Below, in pieces: positions 25,058 to 37,264 of a stretch of DNA of 64,000 nt. The stretch's first letter is position 1. Each line of letters opens with the position of its first letter. The notes beneath the pieces were generated by a model that ran no database searches, was not told the DNA's origin, and saw nothing but the letters and a program-made list of their open reading frames with translations. The stretch is taken from the NCBI GenBank assembly GCA_028023455.1, contig JAQFVV010000013.1, positions 1,612,001 through 1,676,000 of the forward strand, written 5' to 3'. A program made the translations under genes and the position numbers. The stretch comes from Epiperipatus broadwayi. Its lineage: Eukaryota; Onychophora; Udeonychophora; Euonychophora; Peripatidae.

Positions 25058-26345
25058 GATGTAATTAATGGGGATTTGAACCCAGACTTTCAAGCTCCCT
25101 ACAGTCATCCTCTCTACTCAGTATAATCGATATTCATGACCACATACATGTGAAAAAGATAAATGATCTCCAATATACATATTTCATGCTGAATCAGCAC
25201 TCATCATCTCCCACATATATATATAATCATTGCTCGGCTTATATTAAGATAGCAAATCAACACATTTTAGTTGACAGACTTCAATTCTCTCCACTCTCCA
25301 ATTCTTCAGCCATCCATATTACTGAATATCTGATGATGGAATGCTCAAAGGCCTTGATGGTGTCAATATTATAGTCCCCATGTTGAGTCCAAGTCAATCT
25401 GAACCTCATATAAAGAACCTTAATATGTCTAATTAAATGAACAGAAGAGTGATGGACAGAAAACAGGCTGAATATGTAATAATGAAATGCAAGTATAATA
25501 TGTATACTTAACCTAGATTCAGCCTGTATTCTGTCCATCCCTCATCTGTGTATTCAAATGAACATTTTAAGGTCCTATATATGAGGGTTCAGATTGACTT
25601 AAGGTTAATATTGGTATGACTAATAATGGCATCATCAAGGACTTTGAGCATTCCATCATCAGATTTTCAGTGACATGGATGGCTGAAGAGTTGGAGAGTG
25701 GAGAGGATTGAAGCCTGTCCACTAAAGAGTGTAGATTTACTGTCTTATTATAAGCCAAGCAATGATTATATATGTGGGTGGGAGATGATGATCCAAATCA
25801 ACTGATGAATGCTGGTTTAGCATGAAATACTTATATTGGAGATCATTTATCTTTTTAACATGTATGTGGTTATGTGTATCAATTACATTGGATAGAGTGG
25901 ATGATTGTAGGGAGCTTGAAAGTCTGGGCTCAAATGCCCTTTTATATTTGTATTTAAATGGACATATTAAGGTCCTGCATATGAGGATCAGATTGACTTA
26001 AGGTCAATATGGGTATGACTATAATATTGGCATCATAAAGGGCTTTGAGCATTTCTATCATCAGATTTTCATTCGTATGGATGGCTGAAAAGTTGGAGAG
26101 TAGAGACAATTGAACCTGTCTATTAAAGTGTGTAAATTTGCTATCTTAATATAAACTGCACATTGATTATATATATATGTGTGGGAAATGATGATCCAGA
26201 CCAACTGATGAGTGCTGATTCAGCATGAAATAAACTGGAGATCATTTATCTTTTTCACATGTATGTGGTCATGTATATCAGTTACATTGAATAGATTGGA
26301 TGACTATAGGGATCTTGAAAGTCTGGATTCATATTCCCTTTAATT
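25058..26345. repeat. SINE-like cluster: one inverted and two tandem copies
   Basis: Copy A (about 25060-25470, minus) and copy B (about 25505-25955, plus) form an inverted pair. Copy C (about 25956-26345, plus) is a tandem relative of B, with a period of about 400 bp. Shared blocks are GGTC(C)TATATATGAGGGTTCAG, CATGGATGGCTGAAGAGTTG, TTGGAGATCATTTATC and GGGAGCTTGAAAGTCTGGG. The end of each unit resembles a tRNA T-arm (TCTGGGTTCAAATCCCC in copy A, read on the minus strand), suggesting a tRNA-derived origin. The fold centre GATGGACAGAA.ACAGGCTGAAT is near-perfectly inverted. Confidence 0.75.
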
Positions 26346-27590
26346 AAAGTTATAGAATAATATGAATAAAGCATTTAAATCCCCTAGCTTATCATTTAGA
26401 TAAAATATAAGATGTATCCAAAATATAAGTATATGAATATTTAATTTTTCATACTTTGAAATAATTCAAGTGAATCTTGTTTAATATAATTATGATTCAA
26501 TTCTGTTCCAATTTGTGCTCAATTTATTTTGAGACTTAGCACAATTGGTGTCTAATATTTTATAGATTTCCAATTCAGAATGCCTAAGATAAAATATATC
26601 TTATTTGAATAATGAGCTAATAGAGGACAATTAGATTTCATTTATTCAGAATATGTATTTTTAATATACATTTCATATATGTATATATATATATGTTAAT
26701 CTCTTGGAATAGTGATTTATGACCAAACTTTCTCTGGAATTCGAATGGATAAATTAACTTATTTTTAAGTTTCAAAAAATTTTTTTCTCCCAATAACACA
26801 ACTCACAAGCCAACAGCTAACAATTCAAAATTATGCACTATATGAATATCTAATATTTTTAGTTAGAGGTTAAATATAGAGGAAAAAACACTCTAACTTT
26901 CTTCACTTGTCAATTAGAAAACCTGTTAACGATTGTTTTTTTTACTGTTCTTTTTTGAAAGTTATTCAGTAAGTAGGTCTTGCTTTATGGAAAACTAAAG
27001 GCTGATTTAATCTTTTTTTTTCTACCTAAGATTAGCTTGTTTGTCTAGAGAGGATCTACTACAGATATTATAAGTTCAGATGTTTTTGTGATCCTGCAGT
27101 GTATTATTAGCTGTTCCTTGATGTTATAAAGCAGAGAGAAATTATCTCATTTTGAGAGTTTCAGGTTGCATTAAGAGAGCTAGTTGTGATTACAACAAAA
27201 GTAGAGGAGCACATTAGTGTGGAGTGTATATTGCCTCTAGTTCATCCAGTAAATGAATGTTGTAAAATTCATGTAGTGAGAGAGGTTAGAATGGAAATTT
27301 TTACATTACTGAATAGCTATATATAATTTGAAATGAGAAGTGAGCTGATAAGTTGAAATGGGGAAAAAATTGTTTGGTTACATATATATGTATTTGTGTC
27401 AAATTTAGGGTTTTTTTAGAACATGAAAATTCTTTGATATAATGTTTTATAAATTGTAAGATTTATTTTTTTAATTTTAAAAATGAGGTTTTAAATGCTT
27501 TTATTTAAATTACATTCTCTCTTTGCTTGTTTGTTTATAAGTTTGTAAACTGTTGTATTACTTTTATTATTAAACTTGGAATAAAAATTT
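26346..27590. other. AT-rich, no recognised feature
   Basis: No gene-like frame is seen; there are short AT microsatellites only. Confidence 0.55.
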
Positions 27591-27599
27591 TAAATTGAG

Positions 27600-28060
27600 A
27601 TTTAATAGATTTTAATTCAATGTAGAATTGTTTCAAAGTTTGTCTGTAAGAAAGAAATATTAGGCAAAGCAATATGGGGCTAATATTTTAGATAGGGAAC
27701 CTGTTTTTTAAATATGGATTACAATGCAAGAAAGTTTTGAATATTTTGATATCAAATTTAAAAATTGTTCATAGAATTTGTTTTAAATAAAGCTCACAAG
27801 AGGGTAGTATAGATATTTTTTTGGGTTTCAATTTAAAATTATAATAATATTATAAAATTGAGACTTAATAGGTTTAAATTTAATATAATTTGTTGAAATT
27901 TTATTTTTTAAAGTCATTACTAAAGTGATAGGGCACAATAATATTTTAGGTAGGTGACCTAGTTTCCTAGATATGGAACAGAGGGCAGGAAAGTTTTGAA
28001 TGATATCACTGTAAAAATTGTTCTTTGAACTTTAATATGTTTTAAGTAATATATGTGATT
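27600..28060 (+). repeat. Divergent direct duplication, period about 259 bp
   Basis: Blocks such as AAAGTTTTGAAT (27731 and 27990), AAAATTGTTC and TTTAAATAAAG/TTTTAAGTAAT recur in the same order, with many differences between the two units. Confidence 0.45.
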
Positions 28061-28224
28061 TTCTTTGTTTCAATTGTAATCTTCATTTAAAAGTTAGAAT
28101 AAGAAAATTGGTTTACAGTATAGTTTTATTAAACATTTTTTAAAAAAAAATTTATTTCAAATAAAAGAAAAAAATGTCCAACACTTTTCAACAGAAAAGT
28201 ATGCTACTTAATGCATTATTATAT

Positions 28225-28560
28225 ATATATATAGAATTATGTACACATATTAAACATGATATATACATAAGGAGTATACATATTAACTTATCACAGAAAT
28301 ATCTAGTGATATTTGTAAACTAAGTGTCATATTGATTTAAAGTAAAATTATGCATATTAAGTGAAGTTCATTAAAAGAAAAAAATAATTTCCAATCAAAA
28401 ATCAAAATGTCAAACACTTTTTACTTAAAAGGATATTTTCATATTTTTAGTCACTTAATGGTTTATTATATACATATATAATTATGTATATGTGCTAAAT
28501 ATGATATATTTATAAAGAGTATACATATTAACTTATAGCAGAAATATCTAGTGATATATA
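28225..28560 (+). repeat. Direct duplication, period 245 bp
   Basis: The block GTATACATATTAACTTAT, then .GCAGAAATATCTAGTGATAT, occurs at 28274 and 28519 with similar flanks. This is a local tandem duplication bordering the foldback element. Confidence 0.6.
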
Positions 28561-28562
28561 TT

Positions 28563-28900
28563 GAAACAGACAGATCGGAGAACCGATCTTCGTTTCAGGT
28601 GTTTTTATGTACGATAATTCAAACCACTGTTCGCCCGCAGTGAGATTTTGTCTATTTTAATTTATAATAAAAATTAGTTATATATTCTATAGTTTATAAA
28701 TAAATATGTAAAGTTTCCGTATATAAATGTCACAAACCATGAAATAATATTCGTGTGTGCGTGGTTTGTGAATTTATATCATTTAATTTAAAGTTTCAGT
28801 GCGGGCGTATTTGTTTTAAATTTTAGTTTTAAAATTGTATAAAGTCGTTTAAAAATACTGATCAAAAATCACATTCCTTTGATCAGTGTTTTTAATTAAA
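28563..28900. repeat. Foldback/hairpin-rich element
   Basis: The element has four nested or adjacent inverted repeats. They are GATCGG/CCGATC (28573-28588) inside GAAAC/GTTTC; CGCCCGCAGTGA (28632) with TCAGTGCGGGCG (28796); ATATAAATGTCACAAACCA (28721) with its near complement at 28762-28779; and a 15-bp stem AAAATACTGATCAAA (28852) with TTTGATCAGTGTTTT (28878). It has CpG-containing motifs unlike its AT-rich surroundings. It may be a foldback transposon, a MITE, or a structured RNA gene. Confidence 0.6.
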
Positions 28901-29863
28901 ATCTAATTGCACAAATGTTCAGAGCAATTAAGTTGTATTTAAAATTAGTAAGGAATTTTTATATGTAGATTATTACATCCATATTTTGTGTATTTTATTT
29001 TCATCAATCAAATATTTTTCATATATTATATTAATATTTTTAATTTTTATAAAAATAAATATTTAACATTTTAAAACATATGAAAATAAAATATCTAAAG
29101 TAAAATTTTACCTGAAACAATGGAGCATTAGGAAGTGTGAAATATTAGATAATAGAATTTGTGAGGTATTTGAAAAATGATATATATTTACAATTAAATT
29201 ATCATCAAAGAAACAAAAAAAGTTCTAAAAGTTAAATTTTTATTTATTGTTATTAAAATTTAAAAATATATAGTTTACTTATTGTTTTCATTAAAGCAAC
29301 TTTTATCCAGTAGAGTACTGTTTAGATTTTTAGTAGCATATTTTTCTAAGAGTAGTTTTTTTGAAAAATAAAATATTTTTTTATATATAATTTTTCTACT
29401 AGTGCTAGAAGTTTTTGGTTTAATTATAAGTCTTTTTATAAAAATATTGCATCATAATCATTAATAATTACTGGAAAATCACATTTTTATCTTTCCAATC
29501 TATTTTAAGCATCTATTGTCCAATCACAAATCTTATTTCTAAGCCCTTTTCCTTCATTACTTGTTATAACAATAGAAGGTGCTATCAATCACACACAAAA
29601 GTTTGTAAAGGTACATATGATGCTGATTTTTTTAAAATCAATACATTAAAATTGTAACATCATAAACAAGAAGCACTAGAACCTATCACAAATTGTAATG
29701 TAAGTTTTAAGTATATGTTTTAAAATAACATAGACAAGTAGAAATTGAAGCACCATTGTAATGCCTAAAAAGTGAAACTTAAAGCATAGATACCATTGAA
29801 AACATCAATTTAGTTAATGTAAAATTTTATTTATTTATTTAAAATTTGAATCCATAATTTTGT

Positions 29864-30415
29864 TGTACAATAGCAGTGTACACTTTTTCTCACCTCTGTT
29901 TCTAAATTTGGCTTATTTTATCTAGGCGTACCAGCACATATCTTGCCTATTGTTTTAATTTCTCTAATTTTACATTTACTAATTACCCCTATTTAAAATA
30001 ATTTTAGATCGCTTGGAATTTCAGAACATATTGCAAATTAATTTATTCATTTTTTCCCTTTTGTTCAAAATGATTCAAATGATTTAACAAAAGTTAAACT
30101 TGCGCTCAATCATTCCTCTCTCTTTAATTAATTAAAAATGAAAAAAAAAACTACAACTAATGATTATAGATTTATTCTTAACAAACAAACACAAAATAAT
30201 AAAAAAAAACTCTTTTACAAATTTATTTCAATAAATTTGACAGGTACTCTTATATAGCTGCGATCATGCTTTAGAAACGGCTGTTTCTCGTTTATTATTA
30301 AAGCAAGACCGCTTTTTTAAAGTTTTGTTCCTGTCATTTATTTCATCAATTGATTATAGTTTAACATAACCTCATATGCCTGGGTTCAAATCCCATGTAA
30401 CGCTATTCCGTTACA
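29864..30415 (-). repeat. 3' LTR (in element orientation)
   Basis: Nearly identical to 34167-34717. Bordered at 30416 by the polypurine tract. Confidence 0.88.
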
Positions 30416-31268
30416 TATCTCCCCGCCCGGTGTAGAGTAAAATCCGAGGTTGCGGGTTTTAGCTCTGAGAAGGAGCCAAGTTATTCGGCCCTCTTCAGTG
30501 CCCTTGCATTGAAAGTCCCCTTAATCATTTTTCCTCTGTGCAGCGTTCAGTGAATCGACCCAACGTCCTCCTTTCTTTTGTGCGATACGGGTCCCATTAT
30601 GGCGGCTTTTCCGGGCTGTTTGTCTGCGGCTCCGCCTTCCCTTAAAATTTGGATCAGGTGCTCTGCGGTCAGACTTCTTTTTACAACGACTATTAACGGA
30701 AAAAAAAACTATCTGGTAATCTAGGGTCTGCCACGATTGACGACAATGGCCAATGGGTTTCGTGCATCCCTGACAGGAGCTATGGGGATGGACCTTTCCG
30801 AAGTCCCCTATACAGAATACGATCAATCTCTATCTAAGATTTTGGAAAGTCTGATCCGCCCAGCAATAACGAAGTTTTGGGAAGTGAGCTGGCAAGAACT
30901 CTAATGAAATGTGTTGCGTGATTTTCCGCACTTAAGTTGGGCCAGCGTCATGTGCCAGCATTCTACTGGTCTTGCAGGGTACTCCCAGGTCAATCCACCA
31001 ACACATTGGCTCTATACACTACAGGCTGCTTTGCGAGCGGTTGACCTGTTTGTTTTATATGTTACACCCAAGGCGTGGTGTTAGTCATCCCCCCTTTCCC
31101 TTTTTTTTTTCCTTCTTTTTTTTTTTTAATTCCATTTCCAATATCATATGCCGATTCATGTCACAGGTCATTCCCGGTTCGTGGCATCTATTTCCCACAT
31201 GAGTTCCTTTAAACATTTGTCTTTGTGATATCCACGGTCGTCAATTCATTTTCCCTCCGTCCTATGGG
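30416..31268 (-). other. LTR element 3' internal region without recognised pol
   Basis: It contains a minus-strand open frame (30826-30521, 101 codons; Arg/Lys-rich, e.g. GRRSRRQTARKSRHN) that I do not recognise, and pyrimidine-rich tracts near 31095-31130. No reverse transcriptase or integrase motif is seen. Confidence 0.5.
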
Positions 31269-32421
31269 TTAGTATCGGTCCGGTGGTACTCGTTTTCTGG
31301 GTTGTTCATTACTAGACCTCTCTATCTGCCCTCCTATCCCCTCTTCTTGCTCAAATTTTGCTATCATTTCCCCCATTTCATGGATCCCTTTGCAATCCCT
31401 TCCCAGCATCATGTGTCTGAGGGTGGTTGGCATATTGTGCCTTATTATCGAGATGATCTGCATCTCCGTCATATGGTACGCAGGCAATTGTTGCAGGCTT
31501 GCCACCTGCCTATAATAAAACTGAGTGGCCGTCTCACTGGGCCTTCCCCCATATTTCTCCCTGGTGATTCTAAAATAAGTCCCTTCTTGACGTGCTGTGT
31601 TCCAGAAACACCGCAAAACTTCTTCCTTATATTCCTCATATGACCGGGGTTTAAATTCCAGCGTCCTCCACCAGTCTCTCGCTGGGCCCTGTAGGTATCT
31701 GCTTGCAATATTTATTCGGTCAGGTTCTCTCGCCGTTGGTTCTCCAAACAGATTCCTGACGCTTTCGAGGTGGTCCATTGGGTTTTCATTTTCTCCTGCC
31801 CTAAATATTTCTATCTTCATCTGTCTCTCCGCCCATACACGACTTGTGTCCCATTGCGACATCTGCCTTTCCCATCTCTTCTCCATCTCTTCCATCCTTC
31901 TACTCACATTCCCATATCCCTGGTCTGCTTCAATCCTTTGGATTCTCTGTCCCCCTCCCAGTGCCTCTCGGACTTCGTCCTGGTGTTGTCTAATTTCATG
32001 ACATGCCTCCTCCGTCTGCCTGATAGCTTCCTTCATCGCATCTTGATGCCTATTTCCCTTTTCTACATTATCCGTTAGTATCTCTACCCTTTCCTTTAGA
32101 TCATTCAGGTCTGTTTTCGCTTTGTCCATCTCCATCCTATTCTGGTCTATTTTTTTCCTCAACATTGGCTAAACTACTATCTTCCCCTTTGTTCTCTTCT
32201 GACTTCACTTCCTTTCCCCTGAGTAATTGCCTTATCTCCTCTTTAAACTCTTCCCTATCTCTTCTACGCTCTTCTCTATCTTCCCTCATTTCGGCCATCA
32301 TTTGTGTCATCATCTTTATTAATGTTTTAATATCCCCTTCATTCTCCGTATCCTGTTTTTTAAATTGTATTGGACTCTCCCTCGTCTGTTCCCACATGCT
32401 TTCATCTGGGTTTTCTTCCAT
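31269..32421 (-). pseudogene. gag: LTR retrotransposon gag with one frameshift
   Basis: Frame 32421-32137 (94 codons, highly charged, coiled-coil-like, DREERRRDREEFKEEIRQLL) overlaps frame 32165-31269 (298 codons) at an A7 run near 32150, so a single-base shift splits an otherwise continuous protein of about 390 residues. The second part has a coiled coil, then a Retrotrans_gag-type domain: YLQGPARDWWRTLEF, SYEEYKEEVLRCFWN, EMQIISIIRHNMPTTLR, EMIAKFEQEEG. Gag forms the particle that packages element RNA. The shift could be a mutation, a sequencing error in the homopolymer, or (less likely) programmed. No zinc knuckle is seen. Confidence 0.85.
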
Positions 32422-34166
32422 TGTTTACTATCTGATTTATAATTTATAGTAATCCACGGCTCGCTACCTACTACTCCACGGGTCCCACTGACTGTCTTAT
32501 CCTATTCTTAGATGCTCCTTGCCCTTCAAAATTCCCACAGCTCCTGTCCTTCCTTAAATTTGGTTTCTATCGCTCATACTATCCCAGGTCCCTCTGTTCC
32601 CTCCATTTCTGTTCAGCAGCTATCGATTATATGTGCGGCTATGTCTATTATGTGGTTATATGCGTCCTTATACATATACGCTATGTTGACCTCTTTCTTT
32701 AGCTCCTTCTCTTTTTTAAATAAAACACAAAACTCCTAACAAGATCTCAGTTACAGTACTTCCTTTGTGCAAGAATATAAATACGTCTTTTAACGATGTA
32801 TATATTTTTTTATTTTTTTTTATTTGCGCTTAAATTATTTACATTTAATTTTAACATAGAAATTAATTTTTTAATTTGCTTCCTTTTAATATACGATCTT
32901 TCTTCCACGGAATCCCACTATTCCACAGCCTTCTACAACTATTAAGTATATTCGGACGCTTGATTATTTTAGTGCTAATAAGAGAACTAAATCCCGGATT
33001 GAATCCAAGTAATAGGCGCCAGGAGAACTTTTATAAGAGTCCGCCACGTATGTGCATAAGCTCACTCAACTATATCACAAAACATGCCCGTGCATCACTC
33101 CAGTCGGAAGCAAGAAACGAACACAGCCAATATTACCCTTCAAATTACATCGAATCTGTGATCTTTCACTCACGATCAATTACTTATTATATGAGGGCCC
33201 GCCCTATATCCCACAGAATAAATTAATCAAACTTAATTTAATCTAAGAGAACATAACAAACATAAGCATAAATAAAATAAAATCCCAACACCAAAAATAT
33301 CAAATGCATTCATTCATATACAAACAAATTTGATCGCTCTAGCACTCATTCCTATTATATAAATTTATGTTGAAATTCCAAGCAATTAATAACAAAAAAT
33401 ACTAGTTAAATAAATGTTTTATTTAATCTGTTTACTAACAATTAATGCAGGTATATGATCGGCAAGCCGAGATAATTAAATATAGATTTCAAGGTGACTT
33501 CGCACATATTTTAAAGAATGTTAATCTGTAGGCAAACTTATTTGGTTAGATTCTCGAATCGTTCATTAATGGTCAAGAGTAACTTTATCATTTTAGCTTA
33601 ATGTTTTTTAATAGTTCTGGTTATTAAAGTTATTTTATTTTGGTACATAAGTGAATACGACAATGTAAAGATAGCTACCTGTGGAACGTAGAAAGACTGT
33701 AATGGGATCCTGAGCGATGGTTTCTTCTTTAACGAAGCATTCCGGCAATTTGCAAGGTCTCAAAAGCGTGTGTGGTCCTTATGTGAAATTTCTCCGGTGT
33801 TACGAGCATCCTATTAGCAATCAGCAGAGCTGGACGCGGAGGTCCGGCGGTCAAGCCGTGAATTTTATGTTCAGCAACGCATCTCTGTTAGATTTCAATA
33901 GTCTAATAATAATCAATAATAGTCTAATTCAATAATAATTCCTTGAAAAGTGCTGTCCGGCCTTTTTGATCTCTTCCTTCCCGCCCTCACACCTTGAAAT
34001 TTTCTCACCCAATCACTCCCATGCACCTGTGAGTCCCTTCATCTTATAAGTCCATCGAGTGTCAACTCAATTCCATGATTTCTGGGATCGTTTACACCAC
34101 CTTGGAATTTCGCTCAATTTGACCATTTTTTTCAGGTATTGTTTCGCTGGAGACAGAAGTCTGAGT
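32422..34166 (-). other. LTR element leader between 5' LTR and gag
   Basis: About 1.7 kb of leader with no recognised coding domain. Small open frames on the + strand (e.g. 32876-33226, 33717-33935) look fortuitous. It could carry packaging signals. Confidence 0.5.
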
Positions 34167-34717
34167 TGTACAATAGCAGTGTACACTTTTTCTCACCTCT
34201 GTTTCTAAATTTGGCTTATTTTATCTAGGCATACCAGCACATATCCTGCCTATTGTTTCAATTTCTCTAATTTTACATTTACTAATTACCCCTATTTAAA
34301 ATAATTTTAGATCGCTTGGAATTTCAGAACATATTGCAAATTAATTTATTCATTTTTTCCCTTTTGTTCAAAATGATTCAAATGATTTAACAAAAGTTAA
34401 ACTTGCGCTCAATCATTCCTCTCTCTTTAATTAATTAAAAATGAAAAAAAAACTACAACTAATGATTATAGATTTATTCTTAACAAACAAACATAAAATA
34501 ATAAAAAAAACTCTTTTACAAATTTATTTCAATAAATTTGATAGGTACTCTTATATAGCTGCGATCATGCTTTAGAAACGGCTGTTTCTCGTTTATTATT
34601 AAAGCAAGACCGCTTTTTTAAAAGTTTTGTTCCTGTCATTCATTTCGTCAATTGATTATAGTTTAACATAACCTCATATGCCTGGGTTCAAATCCCATGT
34701 AACGCTATTCCGTTACA
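34167..34717 (-). repeat. 5' LTR (in element orientation)
   Basis: A direct repeat of 29864-30415. The biological 5' end (at 34717) carries the inverted motif TGTAACG...CGTTACA, and the LTR also contains a tRNA-T-arm-like GGGTTCAAATCCC. Confidence 0.88.
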
Positions 34718-35156
34718 ATAATGAACAAAATTATTATACCCAACACAGAGAAATATTTTTGGCTGAAGACATATATTTATAATCGTAACATTTTTAGGAC
34801 TTTTCTTCATTGATTAAAATGTTAGACATTGTTTTGATATGGTTTATAAAGTTCACATCAATTTTATTTCAATTATCTCACTATTAATGCCTTTTGCTGT
34901 GAATTAAAAAAAAATATGTATTTTATTATATATATATATAATTTTAGCAATGAGCCCATAAAATAATGAGAAAACTAATTAGTATAAAAATTGAGGAAGA
35001 TTACCTATGGTTTTCACATGCATACGATGTTATTATAACATGTTTGATCATTAATTTTCATTAGAGAAAGATTGTTTATGCTGCTGAAATTTACATGTAT
35101 TTAAAAATTAAGCAATTTAATTTTATACTATTTTTATATTTATATTTTTGATTTTA

Positions 35157-35264
<108 letters not shown>

Positions 35265-35689
35265 GTGTTGAATGCTAATTTTGATAGAACTGTTAATCTC
35301 ATATAGATTGCTGTCCATCATATATTTCACAGTATATTAGAATAAACAGATGTTATAATAAACAAGATTTTAAAACCAATTATATTCATTCTAGTATATC
35401 TTTTTATATGGATAATTATTTTAAAAAGTTTATTTATTGATCATCTATAAAATAGATATTTACTATGTGAAAAAGAAAATAATAAAAGAATTTTTGTACA
35501 TATAGAATTTATAAAAAGAAATAGAAAAATACTATGTTATAGTTAAAGTGAGTGTACATAAAGATAAAAACAAAATAAAAGTTTAATAAATTGGTTGCCC
35601 AGTATAAAATCTGTATAAAAAGTGATACTGGTGTAGTGTGTGATCTGCTGTAAGTTTTATGGTTTAGGGTATAATGTATCAAAAATTTT

Positions 35690-36545
35690 ATACTACTACT
35701 AGATGGAGCTATAGTATTATTGTGGAAATGGGAATGGAGCAGAATATGGGAAAAATTAGTGGGGAATGGAAAATAAAGTGGCTAATAGGTTTATCTGGGC
35801 ATAATTGCTGAGATATTCTTGTCTTCGTTTAAAGAGAAGCCACAATACTCACATCAAAGAATAGATTTATTAATAAAGAATAGGGAGTTAGAGAGATGGA
35901 GAACTAATATGGAAAGTAAAAAGAGTTTAAATGTATGTAGAAGTAAACATAATATTAGGTGCGAGTTAATATATGATAATAGTAAGGAAAGTGTTTATTG
36001 TTTAAGACTCCAGCGGGATCTTTAGCTATAAGAGAATATACATGTAGATGGGAAAATATTGATGATTTAGTCTGTAAATTGTGTAAGGAAGGAATAGAAA
36101 ATATTAGGCATCTGTTAATTGAATGTAAATGCTTGAAAACAGAAAGGGTATAAATAATGAAGTTATGGAAGAATAAATATTAAAAAAGTGATTATACGGA
36201 AAGTGGATTATTGGTTTTTAAGCTGGGTTTGGGAAAAGATAAGGGTGATTTAAATATAAAGGCCATAGAGTTGACAAAGATTATGTTGTGGAATTGGGAT
36301 GGAGCAGAATATAGGAAAAGTTAGCATGGGGAATGGAAAATAAAATGGCTAACAGGTTTCTCTGGGTATAATTGCTGAGAGATTCCTGACTCCATTTAAG
36401 GAGAAGCCACAGTACATCACATCATATATATGGGAAAACTTAGGGTGGGAAATGGAAAGGGAAGGTATAGTGGCTAACAGGTTTCTCTTGTCATTGTTGC
36501 CGAGAGATTCCTGACTTTGTATAAGGAGAAGTCACGGTGCATTGC
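35690..36545 (+). mobile_element. LINE 3' end fragment with short tandem repeats
   Basis: A frame with CKLCKEGIENIRHLLIECKC, a CxxC...HxxxxC tail motif of LINEs, lies near 36075-36135 after the open frame 35819-36025. Flanking blocks (GGGGAATGGAAAATAAA.TGGCTAA, then GGTTT.TCTGGG.ATAATTGCTGAGA) occur at about 35759, 36327 and 36440. The last two are about 111 bp apart and look like 3' UTR tandem repeats. Confidence 0.65.
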
Positions 36546-37264
36546 ATCACTTAAGTCAGCTATGTTGATCTTCATTTTTCAGCTTATTTTGTTAGTTGCC
36601 ATAATAATGAGTTTATTACTTATTAGTTCTCATAGCCTTTAATTTGTTATTTAATATTTTAAAATGTTTGACATGGTTATTTTTTTATGAAGTGCTATGT
36701 TGGAAGAATCTTCTCATAATAGAGCTTTATGATCTTTGCAGCTTAACCATTTAAAAAAAAAATTTGAAGGCAGAAATTACTCTACTTTTAGTGTTTATAT
36801 GCCTTGCTTTTGTTGTTGTTATTATTATTATCATAATAGTAATAATAAAGTATGGACAGCAGAAGTATAATATAAACAACAAAGATGCAAATATGGTGAA
36901 AATAACGATATATATGGCAATATTGATAGTTAAAGTTTTAGTTTTGTAAATATAATTTCAAACTTTATAATAAAAATAAATTTCTAATATCTATTGCTGA
37001 TGTTTATTTTTATCAAAATGTTTTTAAAAACTATTCAGGAATATTAAAAAACTTCTATTAAATGTATAAAAATTGGCAATACAGTTTCTACATGAATATT
37101 ATAGAGATGCTATGATCAAATTAGAATGGATTCTCACATCACTCAAAATAGGCATGAGATATTTATTTGGAAAATGTCTAATGCAATTATTAAAAAACAC
37201 TATATGAAAAATGACAATTGTAGGCAATGGAAGAAACATTTATTTTAATGGATTGGTAAAATAA

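Larger units (their letters stand above)
29864..34717 (-). mobile_element. LTR retrotransposon with gag only (non-autonomous)
   Basis: Two direct repeats of about 551 bp (29864-30415 and 34167-34717) bound 3.75 kb of internal sequence. In the gag orientation (minus) each LTR runs from TGTAACGGAATAGCG to CTATTGTACA. A purine tract (GGGCGGGGAGATA, minus, at about 30416-30428) abuts the 3' LTR, as required for plus-strand priming. The internal region encodes gag; I find no protease, reverse transcriptase or integrase. No clear primer-binding site or target-site duplication was found. By eye the LTRs differ at about seven substitutions and three homopolymer indels, so the insertion looks young. 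Confidence 0.88.

Noticed and set aside
30361-30420. tRNA gene suggested by GGGTTCAAATCCC
   Set aside because: There is no acceptor stem, D-arm or anticodon arm; the motif sits inside an LTR present twice.
31302-32449. Several + strand open frames over the gag region
   Set aside because: They are antisense shadows of the gag frames.
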